From the NCBI GenBank assembly GCA_947630005.1, contig CANRGB010000004.1, positions 1 through 54,683 on the forward strand: a stretch of DNA of 54,683 bases. The letters run 5' to 3'. The position numbers and the translations under genes are program-made. The notes under the pieces were generated by a model. It saw only the letters and a program-made list of their open reading frames with translations. It made no database searches and was not told the DNA's origin. The first letter of the stretch is position 1; every line of letters starts with the position of its first letter. This document shows, piece after piece, positions 1 to 8,996 of this stretch. This stretch comes from an uncultured Lachnospiraceae bacterium. GTDB taxonomy: Bacteria; Bacillota; Clostridia; Lachnospirales; Lachnospiraceae.

Positions 1-1
1 C

Positions 2-340
2 CAGGACGGCGGACGCCAGGGCCAGGGAAGAGGCCAGGACGGGCGCCAGGGCCAGGGCAGGAATCAGGACGGACGTTCGGGCCAGGGCAGAGGCCAAGAA
101 GGGCGCCAGGGCAGAGGTCAGGATGGACGTCCGGGCCAGGGCAGGAATCAGGACGGCGGACGTCCGGGTCAGGGCAGAAGCCAGGACGGGCGTCCGGGCC
201 AGGGCAGGAATCAGGACGGACGTCCGGGCCAGGGAAGAGGCCAGGATGGGCGTCAGGGAAGAGGTCAGGATGGACGTCCGGGCCAGGGCAGGAATCAGGA
301 CGGACGTCCGGGTCAGGGAAGAGGCCAGGGCGGACGCCAG
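2..340 (+). repeat. Degenerate ~30-33 nt tandem repeat encoding Gln/Gly/Arg-rich ([10 protein letters not shown]-like) N-terminal region of IF-2
   Basis: Repeated 'ggccagggcaggaatcaggacggacgtccg' variants; aatcagga recurs at about 61, 146, 209 and 293. Confidence 0.9.
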
Positions 341-2317
341 TCTATGGGAATTCCCAAACCTCCGGTCGAGAGCAAGCCGCTTGAGAAAGAAAGCAGAAAG
401 CGCACCGAACGCGGCGACCGCAACCGCGGCGACAAGGGGGAGAAGCTTGATCGTCTTGAGAGGACAGGAAGAGCAGGCCAGAAGGGAAATTCGGGCAGAG
501 GAAATCTGAAGAATTCCAAACCGGCAAAACCGGCCGCGAAACCGGCGGAAAAGCAGGAAGAGACGATCCGCAACATCGTGATTCCTGAGAAACTGACGAT
601 CAAGGAGCTCGGCGAGGCCATGAAGGTGCAGCCGTCCTTAATTGTGAAAAAACTTCTGCTCCAGGGCATGATGGTCACCGTGAATGAGGACATCGATTAT
701 GACAAGGCCGAGGAGATCGCGCTGGAATTCAACTGTATCTGTGAGAAGGAAGAAAAGGTGGATGTCCTTGCGGAGCTTCTGAAAGAGGAAGCGGAGGACG
801 AGACAAAAATGGTGCCGCGCTCACCGGTCGTCTGTGTTATGGGTCATGTTGACCACGGCAAGACGTCTCTGCTTGACGCGATCCGCAACACGCATGTGAT
901 CGACAAGGAAGCGGGCGGAATCACACAGCATATCGGAGCCTATGTCGTCTCCATCAACGGAGAACGGATCACGTTCCTTGATACGCCGGGCCATGAAGCG
1001 TTCACGGCGATGCGTATGCGCGGCGCGAACGCGACGGATATCGCGATCCTTGTCGTAGCCGCGGATGACGGCGTCATGCCGCAGACGGTTGAGGCGATCA
1101 GCCACGCGAAGGCTGCCGGCACGGAGATTATTGTCGCGATCAATAAGATCGACAAGCCGAGCGCCAATGTGGAGCGCGTAAAGCAGGAACTGTCCGAGTA
1201 TGATCTGATCCCAGAAGACTGGGGCGGAAGTACGGTATTTGTCCCGGTATCCGCGCACACGCATGAGGGAATTGACAATCTGCTTGAGATGATTCTTCTG
1301 ACGGCCGAGGTTGCGGAGCTTCGCGCGAATCCGGACCGCAGGGCGAGAGGACTTGTCATTGAAGCGGAGCTTGACAAAGGAAAAGGACCGGTCGCGACGG
1401 TACTGGTACAGAAAGGAACGCTTCACGTTGGGGATCCGGTCGCCGCAGGCTCGTGCTTCGGCAAGGTCCGCGCGATGATGGACGATAAGGGACGCCGCGT
1501 AAAAGAGGCAGGACCGTCCACTCCGGTTGAGATTCTCGGCCTCTCCGATGTGCCGAAGGCGGGCGAGATCTTTGTCGCTCTTGAAAATGACAAGGAAGCG
1601 CGTACCTTCGCCGAGACCTTTATCAGCGAGAGCCGGGAGCGGATGATCGAGGAGACGAAATCCAGAATGTCGCTTGACGATCTGTTCTCCCAGATTCAGG
1701 CCGGCAATCTCAAGGAACTTGACATTATCGTAAAAGCGGATGTCCAGGGTTCCGTGGAGGCGGTAAAGCAGAGCCTTCTGAAACTTTCAAATGAGGAAGT
1801 TGTCGTGAAGATCATTCATGGCGGAGTAGGCGCGATCAACGAATCCGATGTCAGCCTTGCTTCGGCTTCCAACGCCATCATCATCGGCTTCAACGTACGT
1901 CCGGACGCCATGGCAAAGTCCAGCGCGGAGCGGGAAGGCGTGGATGTCCGTCTGTACCGTGTCATTTATGACGCGATCGCGGATGTGGAAGCCGCCATGA
2001 AAGGAATGCTTGATCCGATCTTTGAGGAGAAGATCACCGGCCATGCCGAAGTGCGTCAGATCTTCAAGGCTTCCGGAGTCGGAAACATTGCCGGAAGCTA
2101 TGTGACGGACGGCGTTTTCCAGAGAAACAGCAAGATCAGGATCAGGAGAGACGACAAAGTGATCTATGAGGGCGCGCTGGCTTCCCTGAAACGGTTTAAA
2201 GACGATGTGAAAGAAGTCAGGGCAGGCTATGAGTGCGGTCTTGTATTTGAGAAATTCAACGATATCATGGAAGATGACAAGGTGGAAGCGTACACCATGG
2301 TTGAGGTTCCGCGATAG
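2..2317 (+). CDS. infB: Translation initiation factor IF-2, 5' truncated by window edge
   Basis: Frame 2 is open from the window start through the listed ORF (344..2317), so the ATG at 344 is internal. Upstream in-frame translation is [16 protein letters not shown]... IF-2 GTPase motifs [33 protein letters not shown]. Confidence 0.95.
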   Translation, partial: QDGGRQGQGRGQDGRQGQGRNQDGRSGQGRGQEGRQGRGQDGRPGQGRNQDGGRPGQGRSQDGRPGQGRNQDGRPGQGRGQDGRQGRGQDGRPGQGRNQDGRPGQGRGQGGRQSMGIPKPPVESKPLEKESRKRTERGDRNRGDKGEKLDRLERTGRAGQKGNSGRGNLKNSKPAKPAAKPAEKQEETIRNIVIPEKLTIKELGEAMKVQPSLIVKKLLLQGMMVTVNEDIDYDKAEEIALEFNCICEKEEKVDVLAELLKEEAEDETKMVPRSPVVCVMGHVDHGKTSLLDAIRNTHVIDKEAGGITQHIGAYVVSINGERITFLDTPGHEAFTAMRMRGANATDIAILVVAADDGVMPQTVEAISHAKAAGTEIIVAINKIDKPSANVERVKQELSEYDLIPEDWGGSTVFVPVSAHTHEGIDNLLEMILLTAEVAELRANPDRRARGLVIEAELDKGKGPVATVLVQKGTLHVGDPVAAGSCFGKVRAMMDDKGRRVKEAGPSTPVEILGLSDVPKAGEIFVALENDKEARTFAETFISESRERMIEETKSRMSLDDLFSQIQAGNLKELDIIVKADVQGSVEAVKQSLLKLSNEEVVVKIIHGGVGAINESDVSLASASNAIIIGFNVRPDAMAKSSAEREGVDVRLYRVIYDAIADVEAAMKGMLDPIFEEKITGHAEVRQIFKASGVGNIAGSYVTDGVFQRNSKIRIRRDDKVIYEGALASLKRFKDDVKEVRAGYECGLVFEKFNDIMEDDKVEAYTMVEVPR

Positions 2318-2341
2318 AAGACGGTTTGAAGGATTGATAAA

Positions 2342-2740
2342 ATGAGGAAAAACAGCATTAAAAATACAAGGATCAACGGGGAAGTTTTAAAAGAACTCTC
2401 CTCGATCATCCGCAATGAGGTCAAAGATCCGCGGATAGCGCCGATGACTTCGGTGGTGTCCGTGGAGGTCGCCCCCGATCTCAAAACCTGCAAAGCATAT
2501 ATTTCTGTGCTTGGCGATGAGAAAGCGGCAAACGACACACTGGCCGGGCTGCGGAGCGCGGAAGGCTATATCCGCAGACAGCTTGCGGCGAGCGTCAATC
2601 TCAGGAACACGCCTGAGATAAGATTTATACTGGATCAGTCGATCGCATACGGCGTATCCATGACGAAACTGATCGATGACGTCATGAGAGATATGAACAG
2701 AGAAGGGAATGAACAACAGGATGATGAATCTATCAGCTGA
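2342..2740 (+). CDS. rbfA: Ribosome-binding factor A
   Basis: 132 aa, IRNEVKDPRI..., immediately downstream of infB. Confidence 0.92.
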   Translation: MRKNSIKNTRINGEVLKELSSIIRNEVKDPRIAPMTSVVSVEVAPDLKTCKAYISVLGDEKAANDTLAGLRSAEGYIRRQLAASVNLRNTPEIRFILDQSIAYGVSMTKLIDDVMRDMNREGNEQQDDESIS

Positions 2741-3695
2741 TCTGCAGGGAGCTTCGAGAGTGGCCATGGCAGGTCATCTCAGACCGGACGGCGACGCGAT
2801 CGGCGCCTGCCTCGGACTTGGACACTACCTGCGCGCGAATATGCCGGAGCTGGAAGTTACCATTTATATGGAAGAAGTTCCTTCGCAGTATCATCTGCTG
2901 CAGGGAGCGGACGAGATCCGTACGGACTTTTCCGCGGACGAGACGTATGATGTGTTCTTTGCGCTTGACTGCGCGGACGCGTCGCGTCTTGGAAAGGCGA
3001 AGAAATATTTTGACAGCGCGGGCAGGACCGTCTGCATTGATCATCATGTGAGCAATCCCGGGTATGCAGACGCCAACGAGATCCTGCCGGACGCGAGTTC
3101 TACGTCGGAGATCGTCTGCGGCCTGCTTGACGAGGAACGGATCCCGAAGGCGGCAGCGGAAGCGCTGTATCTCGGAATCGTGCATGATACGGGAGTCTTC
3201 CGCTATTCCTGTACGGCTCCGGAGACGATGGAAACGGCCGCAAAGCTGATGCGCAAGGGGATCGACAGCAACAGGATCATCAATGAGACATTTTATGATA
3301 AAACCTACGTTCAGAATCAGCTTCTGGGGCGGGCGCTTTCCCGGAGCGTTCTGCTCCTGAACGGGAAAGTCATCGTCAGCTATATACGCGGGAAGGAACT
3401 GACCCTTTACGGCGCCGGCTCCAGCGATATGGAAGGCATTGTCGAGACCCTGATGGGAACAACCGGAACCGAAGCTTCGGTCTTTCTGTACGAGACCGGA
3501 CTGAACGAGTACAAGGTCAGCATGCGTTCCAGAAATATCGTGGACTGCAGCGTGATCGCGAAAACGCTCGGCGGAGGCGGCCATGTCCGGGCCGCGGGGT
3601 GCAGCGTGTGCGGCGAGATCTGCGACGCGGTGGATATGATTGTGCACCATATGGAAGAACAGATCCTGGACGCAGAAGGGGAGACGCACGCGTGA
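2709..3695 (+). CDS. nrnA: DHH-family bifunctional oligoribonuclease/PAP phosphatase NrnA-like (start may be 2721 or 2724)
   Basis: GHLRPDGDAIG, DCADASRLG, IDHHVSN and C-terminal GGGGHVRAAGC (DHH/DHHA1 motifs); overlaps rbfA end. Confidence 0.88.
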   Translation: MNNRMMNLSADLQGASRVAMAGHLRPDGDAIGACLGLGHYLRANMPELEVTIYMEEVPSQYHLLQGADEIRTDFSADETYDVFFALDCADASRLGKAKKYFDSAGRTVCIDHHVSNPGYADANEILPDASSTSEIVCGLLDEERIPKAAAEALYLGIVHDTGVFRYSCTAPETMETAAKLMRKGIDSNRIINETFYDKTYVQNQLLGRALSRSVLLLNGKVIVSYIRGKELTLYGAGSSDMEGIVETLMGTTGTEASVFLYETGLNEYKVSMRSRNIVDCSVIAKTLGGGGHVRAAGCSVCGEICDAVDMIVHHMEEQILDAEGETHA

Positions 3696-4588
3696 CCGAC
3701 GGCATTTTAAACATATACAAGGAGAGCGGATATACCTCGCATGATGTTGTGGCGAAGCTGCGGGGCATCCTGAAGCAGAAAAAGATCGGGCATACCGGGA
3801 CGCTTGATCCGGCGGCGCAGGGAGTGCTCCCGGTATGTCTGGGGAAAGCGACGAAAGTCTGCGGCATGCTGACCGAACATCGGAAAGAATACCGGGCGGT
3901 GATGCGCCTTGGTGTCGTGACAGACACACAGGATATGACAGGAACAGTTCTCTCGGAACGGACGGTTTCCTGCACCGAACATGAAATCAGGGACTGCGCC
4001 GCCGGCTTTGCCGGAAAACAGATGCAGCTTCCTCCGATGTATTCGGCCGTCCGTGTGGGAGGGAAACGGCTCTATGAGCTTGCGAGAAAAGGAATCGAGG
4101 TCAAACGCGAGACGCGTCCGATCGAGATCTTTTCCATCCGCATCGAGGAGATCTGCCTTCCGCTTGTCACAATGACAGTCGAATGTTCCAAAGGGACCTA
4201 CATCCGGACGCTCTGCCACGACATCGGACAGGCTCTGGGCTGCGGAGGCTGTATGGATTCGCTTCTGCGCACCGCGTCAGGACCGTTTAAGCTGGCCGGC
4301 AGTGTCAGGCTGTCCGAAGCGGAAGCGCTGTACCGCGCCGGCCGCCTCTCAGAGATACTGGTTCCGACCGACCAGGTATTCTGCCGGCTGCCGCGTCTGA
4401 TATTGACTGCGGATGAGGAACGGCTCGTAAAAAACGGAAATCCGCTCGTCCGGCATTTCCCGGCGGAAAAAAGAGAAGCCGGGGACGGGGAACGGTTTCG
4501 CGTTTACGGGACGAACGGGGATTTTCTGGCCGTTTACCAGTGGAACGACGCCCGTTCCGCCTTTGTTCCGGTCAGAATGTTTCTGTGA
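3692..4588 (+). CDS. truB: tRNA pseudouridine(55) synthase TruB (GTG start overlapping upstream stop)
   Basis: IYKESGYTSHDVVAKLR, KIGHTGTLDPAAQGVLPVCLGKATK. Confidence 0.92.
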   Translation: MTDGILNIYKESGYTSHDVVAKLRGILKQKKIGHTGTLDPAAQGVLPVCLGKATKVCGMLTEHRKEYRAVMRLGVVTDTQDMTGTVLSERTVSCTEHEIRDCAAGFAGKQMQLPPMYSAVRVGGKRLYELARKGIEVKRETRPIEIFSIRIEEICLPLVTMTVECSKGTYIRTLCHDIGQALGCGGCMDSLLRTASGPFKLAGSVRLSEAEALYRAGRLSEILVPTDQVFCRLPRLILTADEERLVKNGNPLVRHFPAEKREAGDGERFRVYGTNGDFLAVYQWNDARSAFVPVRMFL

Positions 4589-4652
4589 GCCGGCTGTGCC
4601 CGGCCGCAGAACCGCGGATATTCAGGATACTACCGGTACGGGAGGTAAGTAC

Positions 4653-5549
4653 ATGAGATACTTTTATGGAACGACAGATTTTTATTCGGAAGTTCCGACT
4701 GCTGTAACGCTTGGAAAATTCGACGGACTGCATCTGGGGCATCAAAAGCTGATCGGCCGCATTCTCGCGAAAAAAGAACAGGGCCTTTCGAGTACGGTGT
4801 TCGTGATTGCGCCGCCCGGTGTTCCACGACTCCTCACAAGCGCGGAAAAAAGAAAAAAGCTCGAAGACGCCGGCGTCGACTGTCTGGTGGAATGTCCGTT
4901 CATTTCGGAAATCCTCAGTATGGGTCCGGAACAGTTCATGACGGAAGTTCTTCTGAAGAAATTAAAGGCGGCTTATCTGACTGTCGGCACAGATTTCCGG
5001 TTCGGATATCAGAGAAGCGGGGACGTCCTTTTTCTGAAAAATCATCAGGAAGCTTATGGGATACAGGTGGACGTCATAGAAAAAGAGCGGATGAATGACC
5101 GCGTGATCAGCAGTACTTATGTGCGGGAAGCGATGCGGGAAGGAAAGATGGAGCTGGCGCAGAAGCTGCTTGGTTATCCGTATTCCGTGACCGGAACTGT
5201 GCGGCACGGAAGACAGCTGGGCCGTACGATCGGCATGCCGACGGTGAATCTGGTTCCCGAAAAGGACAAGCTGCTCCCGCCCAACGGGGTTTATTTTTCA
5301 CGCGTGCGCATCGAAGGGACCTGTTACCGGGGGATCACCAATATCGGCTGCAAGCCGACGGTTAACGGAGATTTTATCGGCGTTGAGACGTATCTGTATG
5401 ATTTCTCAGGGGAGCTTTACGATAAAGAGATCGTGGTAGAGCTTCTCTCGTTCCGGCGGCCGGAGCGCAGGTTTGAATCGCTGGAGAAACTGAAGGAGCA
5501 GATGCACAGGGACATTTTGTGCGGGAAGGAGTATTTCCGTGAACCTTAA
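4653..5549 (+). CDS. ribF: Bifunctional riboflavin kinase/FAD synthetase
   Basis: VTLGKFDGLHLGHQ..., GRTIGMPTVNL, NIGCKPTVNG; SD ggaggt before ATG 4653. Confidence 0.92.
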   Translation: MRYFYGTTDFYSEVPTAVTLGKFDGLHLGHQKLIGRILAKKEQGLSSTVFVIAPPGVPRLLTSAEKRKKLEDAGVDCLVECPFISEILSMGPEQFMTEVLLKKLKAAYLTVGTDFRFGYQRSGDVLFLKNHQEAYGIQVDVIEKERMNDRVISSTYVREAMREGKMELAQKLLGYPYSVTGTVRHGRQLGRTIGMPTVNLVPEKDKLLPPNGVYFSRVRIEGTCYRGITNIGCKPTVNGDFIGVETYLYDFSGELYDKEIVVELLSFRRPERRFESLEKLKEQMHRDILCGKEYFREP

Positions 5550-5985
5550 TCTGTGGACCGCGAGTTTTATATGTTTTATACTCTCAGCAGTCTTTGCGGC
5601 AGTTTCGGCCGTCTGCCGCCATATGGAAAAGAGCAGACGGCCTTACGCAAAGAAAACACGGGGACGCGTGGTACATATTATTACGGAGCCTGCGGACGGA
5701 GGAAAGAACCGCACGGAATTTCACGACCGCCAGTATGCGGTGATTGAATTTTTTGCGCAGGGCCGTCCGACCAAGGTGCGGAGCCAGGCTTCCGTCTATC
5801 CGTGTCCCTATCACATCGGACAGGAGCTGGATCTCTGCTATGATCCCGACGCTCCGGAACATTACCGGATACTGACTGACCGGAAATGGGAAATTCTGGC
5901 CGCGCTGGCTTACGGGCTTTCCCTTGCGATGATCGCGGCAGGGTGCGCCCTGTTTCTGCTATTCGCGGGCCGGTATGAATTGTGA
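5539..5985 (+). CDS. DUF3592-like small membrane protein
   Basis: GTG start with SD; N- and C-terminal TM segments flanking a soluble region; overlaps ribF end. Confidence 0.6.
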   Translation: MNLNLWTASFICFILSAVFAAVSAVCRHMEKSRRPYAKKTRGRVVHIITEPADGGKNRTEFHDRQYAVIEFFAQGRPTKVRSQASVYPCPYHIGQELDLCYDPDAPEHYRILTDRKWEILAALAYGLSLAMIAAGCALFLLFAGRYEL

Positions 5986-6050
5986 CGGAGCAGGGAAGAG
6001 CCGCGTGGAAAAAACGGGAATTTTGTCCGGTAAATAACAGGATTTTCTGG

Positions 6051-6079
6051 TTGACGCTCAAAAAAGAATATGCTATAGT
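6051..6079 (+). promoter_or_regulatory. sigma-A-like promoter for rpsO (TTGACG-N17-TATAGT)
   Basis: -35 at 6051-6056, -10 at 6074-6079, 17 nt spacer. Confidence 0.75.
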
Positions 6080-6197
6080 AAAAAACGTGTTCGGGAAAGC
6101 GGATGCTGATCCCGTACTTTAATCAGCCTCTGCCCGGAGGCGCGGACTTTCCGGCCCGCTTCTTAGCAGAAGGTGTTTATCAGACAGGAGGAAAATC

Positions 6198-6464
6198 ATG
6201 ATTTCTAAGGAAAAGAAAACAGCGATCATCAACGAGTATGCGAGAAAGCCGGGCGACACAGGTTCACCGGAAGTTCAGGTCGCGGTGCTGACGGCGAGAA
6301 TCCAGGAGCTCACAGAGCATCTGAAAGAGCATCCGAAGGATCACCATTCCAGAAGAGGACTTCTGAAGATGGTAGGTCAGAGAAGAGGGCTTCTTGCGTA
6401 TCTGAAGAAGACGGATCTGGAAGGATATCGTACGCTGATCGCCAGACTGGGTATCAGAAAGTAA
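6198..6464 (+). CDS. rpsO: 30S ribosomal protein S15
   Basis: 88 aa; [36 protein letters not shown]. Confidence 0.97.
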   Translation: MISKEKKTAIINEYARKPGDTGSPEVQVAVLTARIQELTEHLKEHPKDHHSRRGLLKMVGQRRGLLAYLKKTDLEGYRTLIARLGIRK

Positions 6465-6476
6465 GCGGCAAAACGG

Positions 6477-6494
6477 GGGCGGAGTATTCCGCCC
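6477..6494 (+). terminator. 7-bp hairpin after rpsO (GGGCGGA-gtat-TCCGCCC), weak T tract; terminator or processing site
   Basis: Perfect inverted repeat 6477-6483/6488-6494. Confidence 0.5.
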
Positions 6495-6761
6495 TGCTTT
6501 GTGTAAGCCGCGCAGTCTCATGGCGGATACGGATGTTCTGCAGGAAAATGCCGAGACCACTGAAAAGCGGATTTTTGGGGAACAGATCTGACAGGAAAAT
6601 CCTTTTTTCAGTTGTTTCGGATTCCATGCATATCATCCGTCTGCCGCCTGATTTACGCAAAAGCAGAGAAAACGAGGTACGCAGCGGGTTTTGGTCCCGC
6701 TGCAGAGCAGACGCTGTTCCCGCGCCGCGGGCAGCACCAGACACAGAAAAGGAGAGATGAT

Positions 6762-8861
6762 ATGTACAAGAGTTTTTCAATGGAAATCGGGGGAAAAACA
6801 CTGACGGTGGATATAGGCCGTGTCGGAGCGCAGGCAAATGGCTGCGCGTTTATGCACTATGGGGAGACGACGGTTCTGTCCACGGCGACCGCGTCCGAAA
6901 AGCCGCGCGAGGGGATTGATTTCTTCCCGCTCAGCGTTGAGTATGAGGAAAAGCTGTATTCTGTCGGAAAGATTCCCGGCGGTTTTAATAAGAGAGAGGG
7001 CAAGGCCTCCGAGAACGCGGTTCTTACTTCGCGCGTGATCGACCGGCCGATGCGCCCGCTGTTCCCGAAGGATTACCGCAACGATGTCACGCTGAACAAT
7101 ATGGTCATGTCTGTGGATCCCGAATGCCGCCCGGAGATCACGGCAATGCTTGGCTCCGCGATCGCGACCGCGATTTCCGACATTCCGTTCGACGGACCGT
7201 GCGCGATGACTCAGATGGGACTGGTGGACGGAGAATTTATTGTGAATCCTTCCCAGTATCAGTGGGATACCGGCGATCTTCAGCTCACCGTAGCCTCCAC
7301 CGGCGAGAAGGTCATTATGATCGAGGCCGGGGCCAACGAAGTGAAGGAAGACGTCATGATCGACGCGATCTACAGATGTCATGACATCAATCTGAAGATC
7401 ATCGAATTCATCAGACAGATCGTTGCGGAGACAGGAAAACCGAAGCACACGTATGAGAGCTGCGCGATTCCGGAAGAGCTTTTTGAAGCAATCAGAGGGA
7501 TCGTTCCTCCCGCGGAGATGGAGGAAGCGGTATTTACGGATGTAAAGCAGGTGCGTGAGGAAAATATCCGTCAGATCCAGGCAAGGCTTGAGGAAGCGTT
7601 CGCGGAGAACGAAGAGTGGCTGGGACTCCTCCCGGAGGCGCTCTATCAGTATCAGAAGAAGACTGTCCGCAAGATGATCCTGAAGGATCACAAGCGCCCG
7701 GACGGACGCGCGATCACGCAGATCCGCCCGCTTGCGGCTGAAGTCGATATCATTCCGAGAGTCCATGGATCCGCGATGTTTACGCGCGGCCAGACGCAGA
7801 TCTGTACGGTCACGACGCTCGCTCCGTTATCCGAGATGCAGCGTGTCGACGGCCTTGACGAGAATATTCAGAATAAGAGGTATATGCACCATTATAATTT
7901 CCCCTCCTATTCCGTTGGGGAGACAAAGGTCAGCCGCGGACCGGGACGCCGTGAGATCGGCCACGGCGCGCTCGCGGAGAAGGCTCTGGTTCCGGTACTT
8001 CCGTCGGAGGAAGAGTTCCCGTACGCGATCCGCACAGTGTCCGAGACCTTTGAGTCGAACGGATCCACTTCGCAGGCCAGCATCTGCGCGTCCACGATGT
8101 CCCTGATGGCGGCCGGCGTTCCGATTAAGAAGCCGGTTGCCGGTATTTCCTGCGGACTTGTGACCGGGGATACGGACGACGATTACATTGTTCTCACGGA
8201 TATCCAGGGCCTGGAGGACTTCTTCGGGGATATGGATTTCAAGGTTGCGGGAACGCACGACGGAATTACGGCGATTCAGATGGATATCAAGATTCACGGT
8301 CTGACGAAAGACATTGTAAAGGAAGCGATCGCGCGGACAAAGGAGGCGAGGGAATACATCCTGAACGAAGTCATGCTTCCGTGCATCGCGAAACCGCGTG
8401 AGAGCGTCGGCAAGTACGCGCCGAAGATCATCCAGATCATGATCGATCCGCAGAAGATCGGAGATGTCGTGGGACAGCGCGGCAAGACGATCAATACGAT
8501 CATCGAGCGTACGGGTGTGAAGATCGATATCACGGACGACGGAGCCGTATCGGTATGCGGCACGGATCAGGCGATGATGGACAAAGCCGTTGAGATGATC
8601 CGCATTATCGTGACGGATTTCGAAGCCGGGCAGATTCTCACCGGCGAGGTCGTCAGCATCAAGGAGTTCGGCGCGTTCATCGAATTTGCTCCGGGCAAGG
8701 AGGGAATGGTTCATATCTCCAAGATTGCGAAGGAGCGGATCAACCGCGTCGAGGACGTTCTGACTCTCGGAGATAAGGTGAAAGTCGTCTGCCTCGGCAA
8801 GGATAAGATGGGCAGAATGAGCTTCAGCATAAAGGATGTAAAGGAAAAACGCAGTAAATAA
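6762..8861 (+). CDS. pnp: Polyribonucleotide nucleotidyltransferase
   Basis: PNPase motifs, KH (GQRGKTINTIIERTGVKIDI) and S1 (GEVVSIKEFGAFIEFAPGKEGMVHIS) domains; SD ggagag before ATG 6762. The listed start at 6612 is probably too long. Confidence 0.95.
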   Translation: MYKSFSMEIGGKTLTVDIGRVGAQANGCAFMHYGETTVLSTATASEKPREGIDFFPLSVEYEEKLYSVGKIPGGFNKREGKASENAVLTSRVIDRPMRPLFPKDYRNDVTLNNMVMSVDPECRPEITAMLGSAIATAISDIPFDGPCAMTQMGLVDGEFIVNPSQYQWDTGDLQLTVASTGEKVIMIEAGANEVKEDVMIDAIYRCHDINLKIIEFIRQIVAETGKPKHTYESCAIPEELFEAIRGIVPPAEMEEAVFTDVKQVREENIRQIQARLEEAFAENEEWLGLLPEALYQYQKKTVRKMILKDHKRPDGRAITQIRPLAAEVDIIPRVHGSAMFTRGQTQICTVTTLAPLSEMQRVDGLDENIQNKRYMHHYNFPSYSVGETKVSRGPGRREIGHGALAEKALVPVLPSEEEFPYAIRTVSETFESNGSTSQASICASTMSLMAAGVPIKKPVAGISCGLVTGDTDDDYIVLTDIQGLEDFFGDMDFKVAGTHDGITAIQMDIKIHGLTKDIVKEAIARTKEAREYILNEVMLPCIAKPRESVGKYAPKIIQIMIDPQKIGDVVGQRGKTINTIIERTGVKIDITDDGAVSVCGTDQAMMDKAVEMIRIIVTDFEAGQILTGEVVSIKEFGAFIEFAPGKEGMVHISKIAKERINRVEDVLTLGDKVKVVCLGKDKMGRMSFSIKDVKEKRSK

Positions 8862-8929
8862 CGTGTGGAGACAGCAAATGTGCGGGTTTCTGCAGGGATG
8901 GCGGCAGCCCGTGCTGCCTGTATATATCG

Positions 8930-8956
8930 GAGCGCCGCAGTTTATCTGAGGCGCTC
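8930..8956 (+). terminator. Hairpin downstream of pnp (GAGCGCC...GGCGCTC followed by TTTG)
   Basis: 7-bp outer stem plus CAG/CTG inner stem; preceded by a second hairpin GGCAGC-ccgt-GCTGCC (8903-8918). Confidence 0.5.
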
Positions 8957-8996
8957 TTTGCACAGCAGTTTGAAAAAACTGGGAAAGGTGGTAAAA

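Noticed and set aside
2-340. Repeats considered as a possible CRISPR array
   Set aside because: No spacers; units are contiguous, degenerate and in-frame within infB.
123-509. 128-aa + strand ORF ([18 protein letters not shown] repeats)
   Set aside because: Frame-shifted reading of the infB N-terminal repeat; the true frame is continuous with IF-2.
8865-8996. Longer N-terminus of the lipoprotein ORF
   Set aside because: ATG 8997 has a good SD and is followed directly by a lipoprotein signal peptide; the upstream part contains hairpins following pnp.
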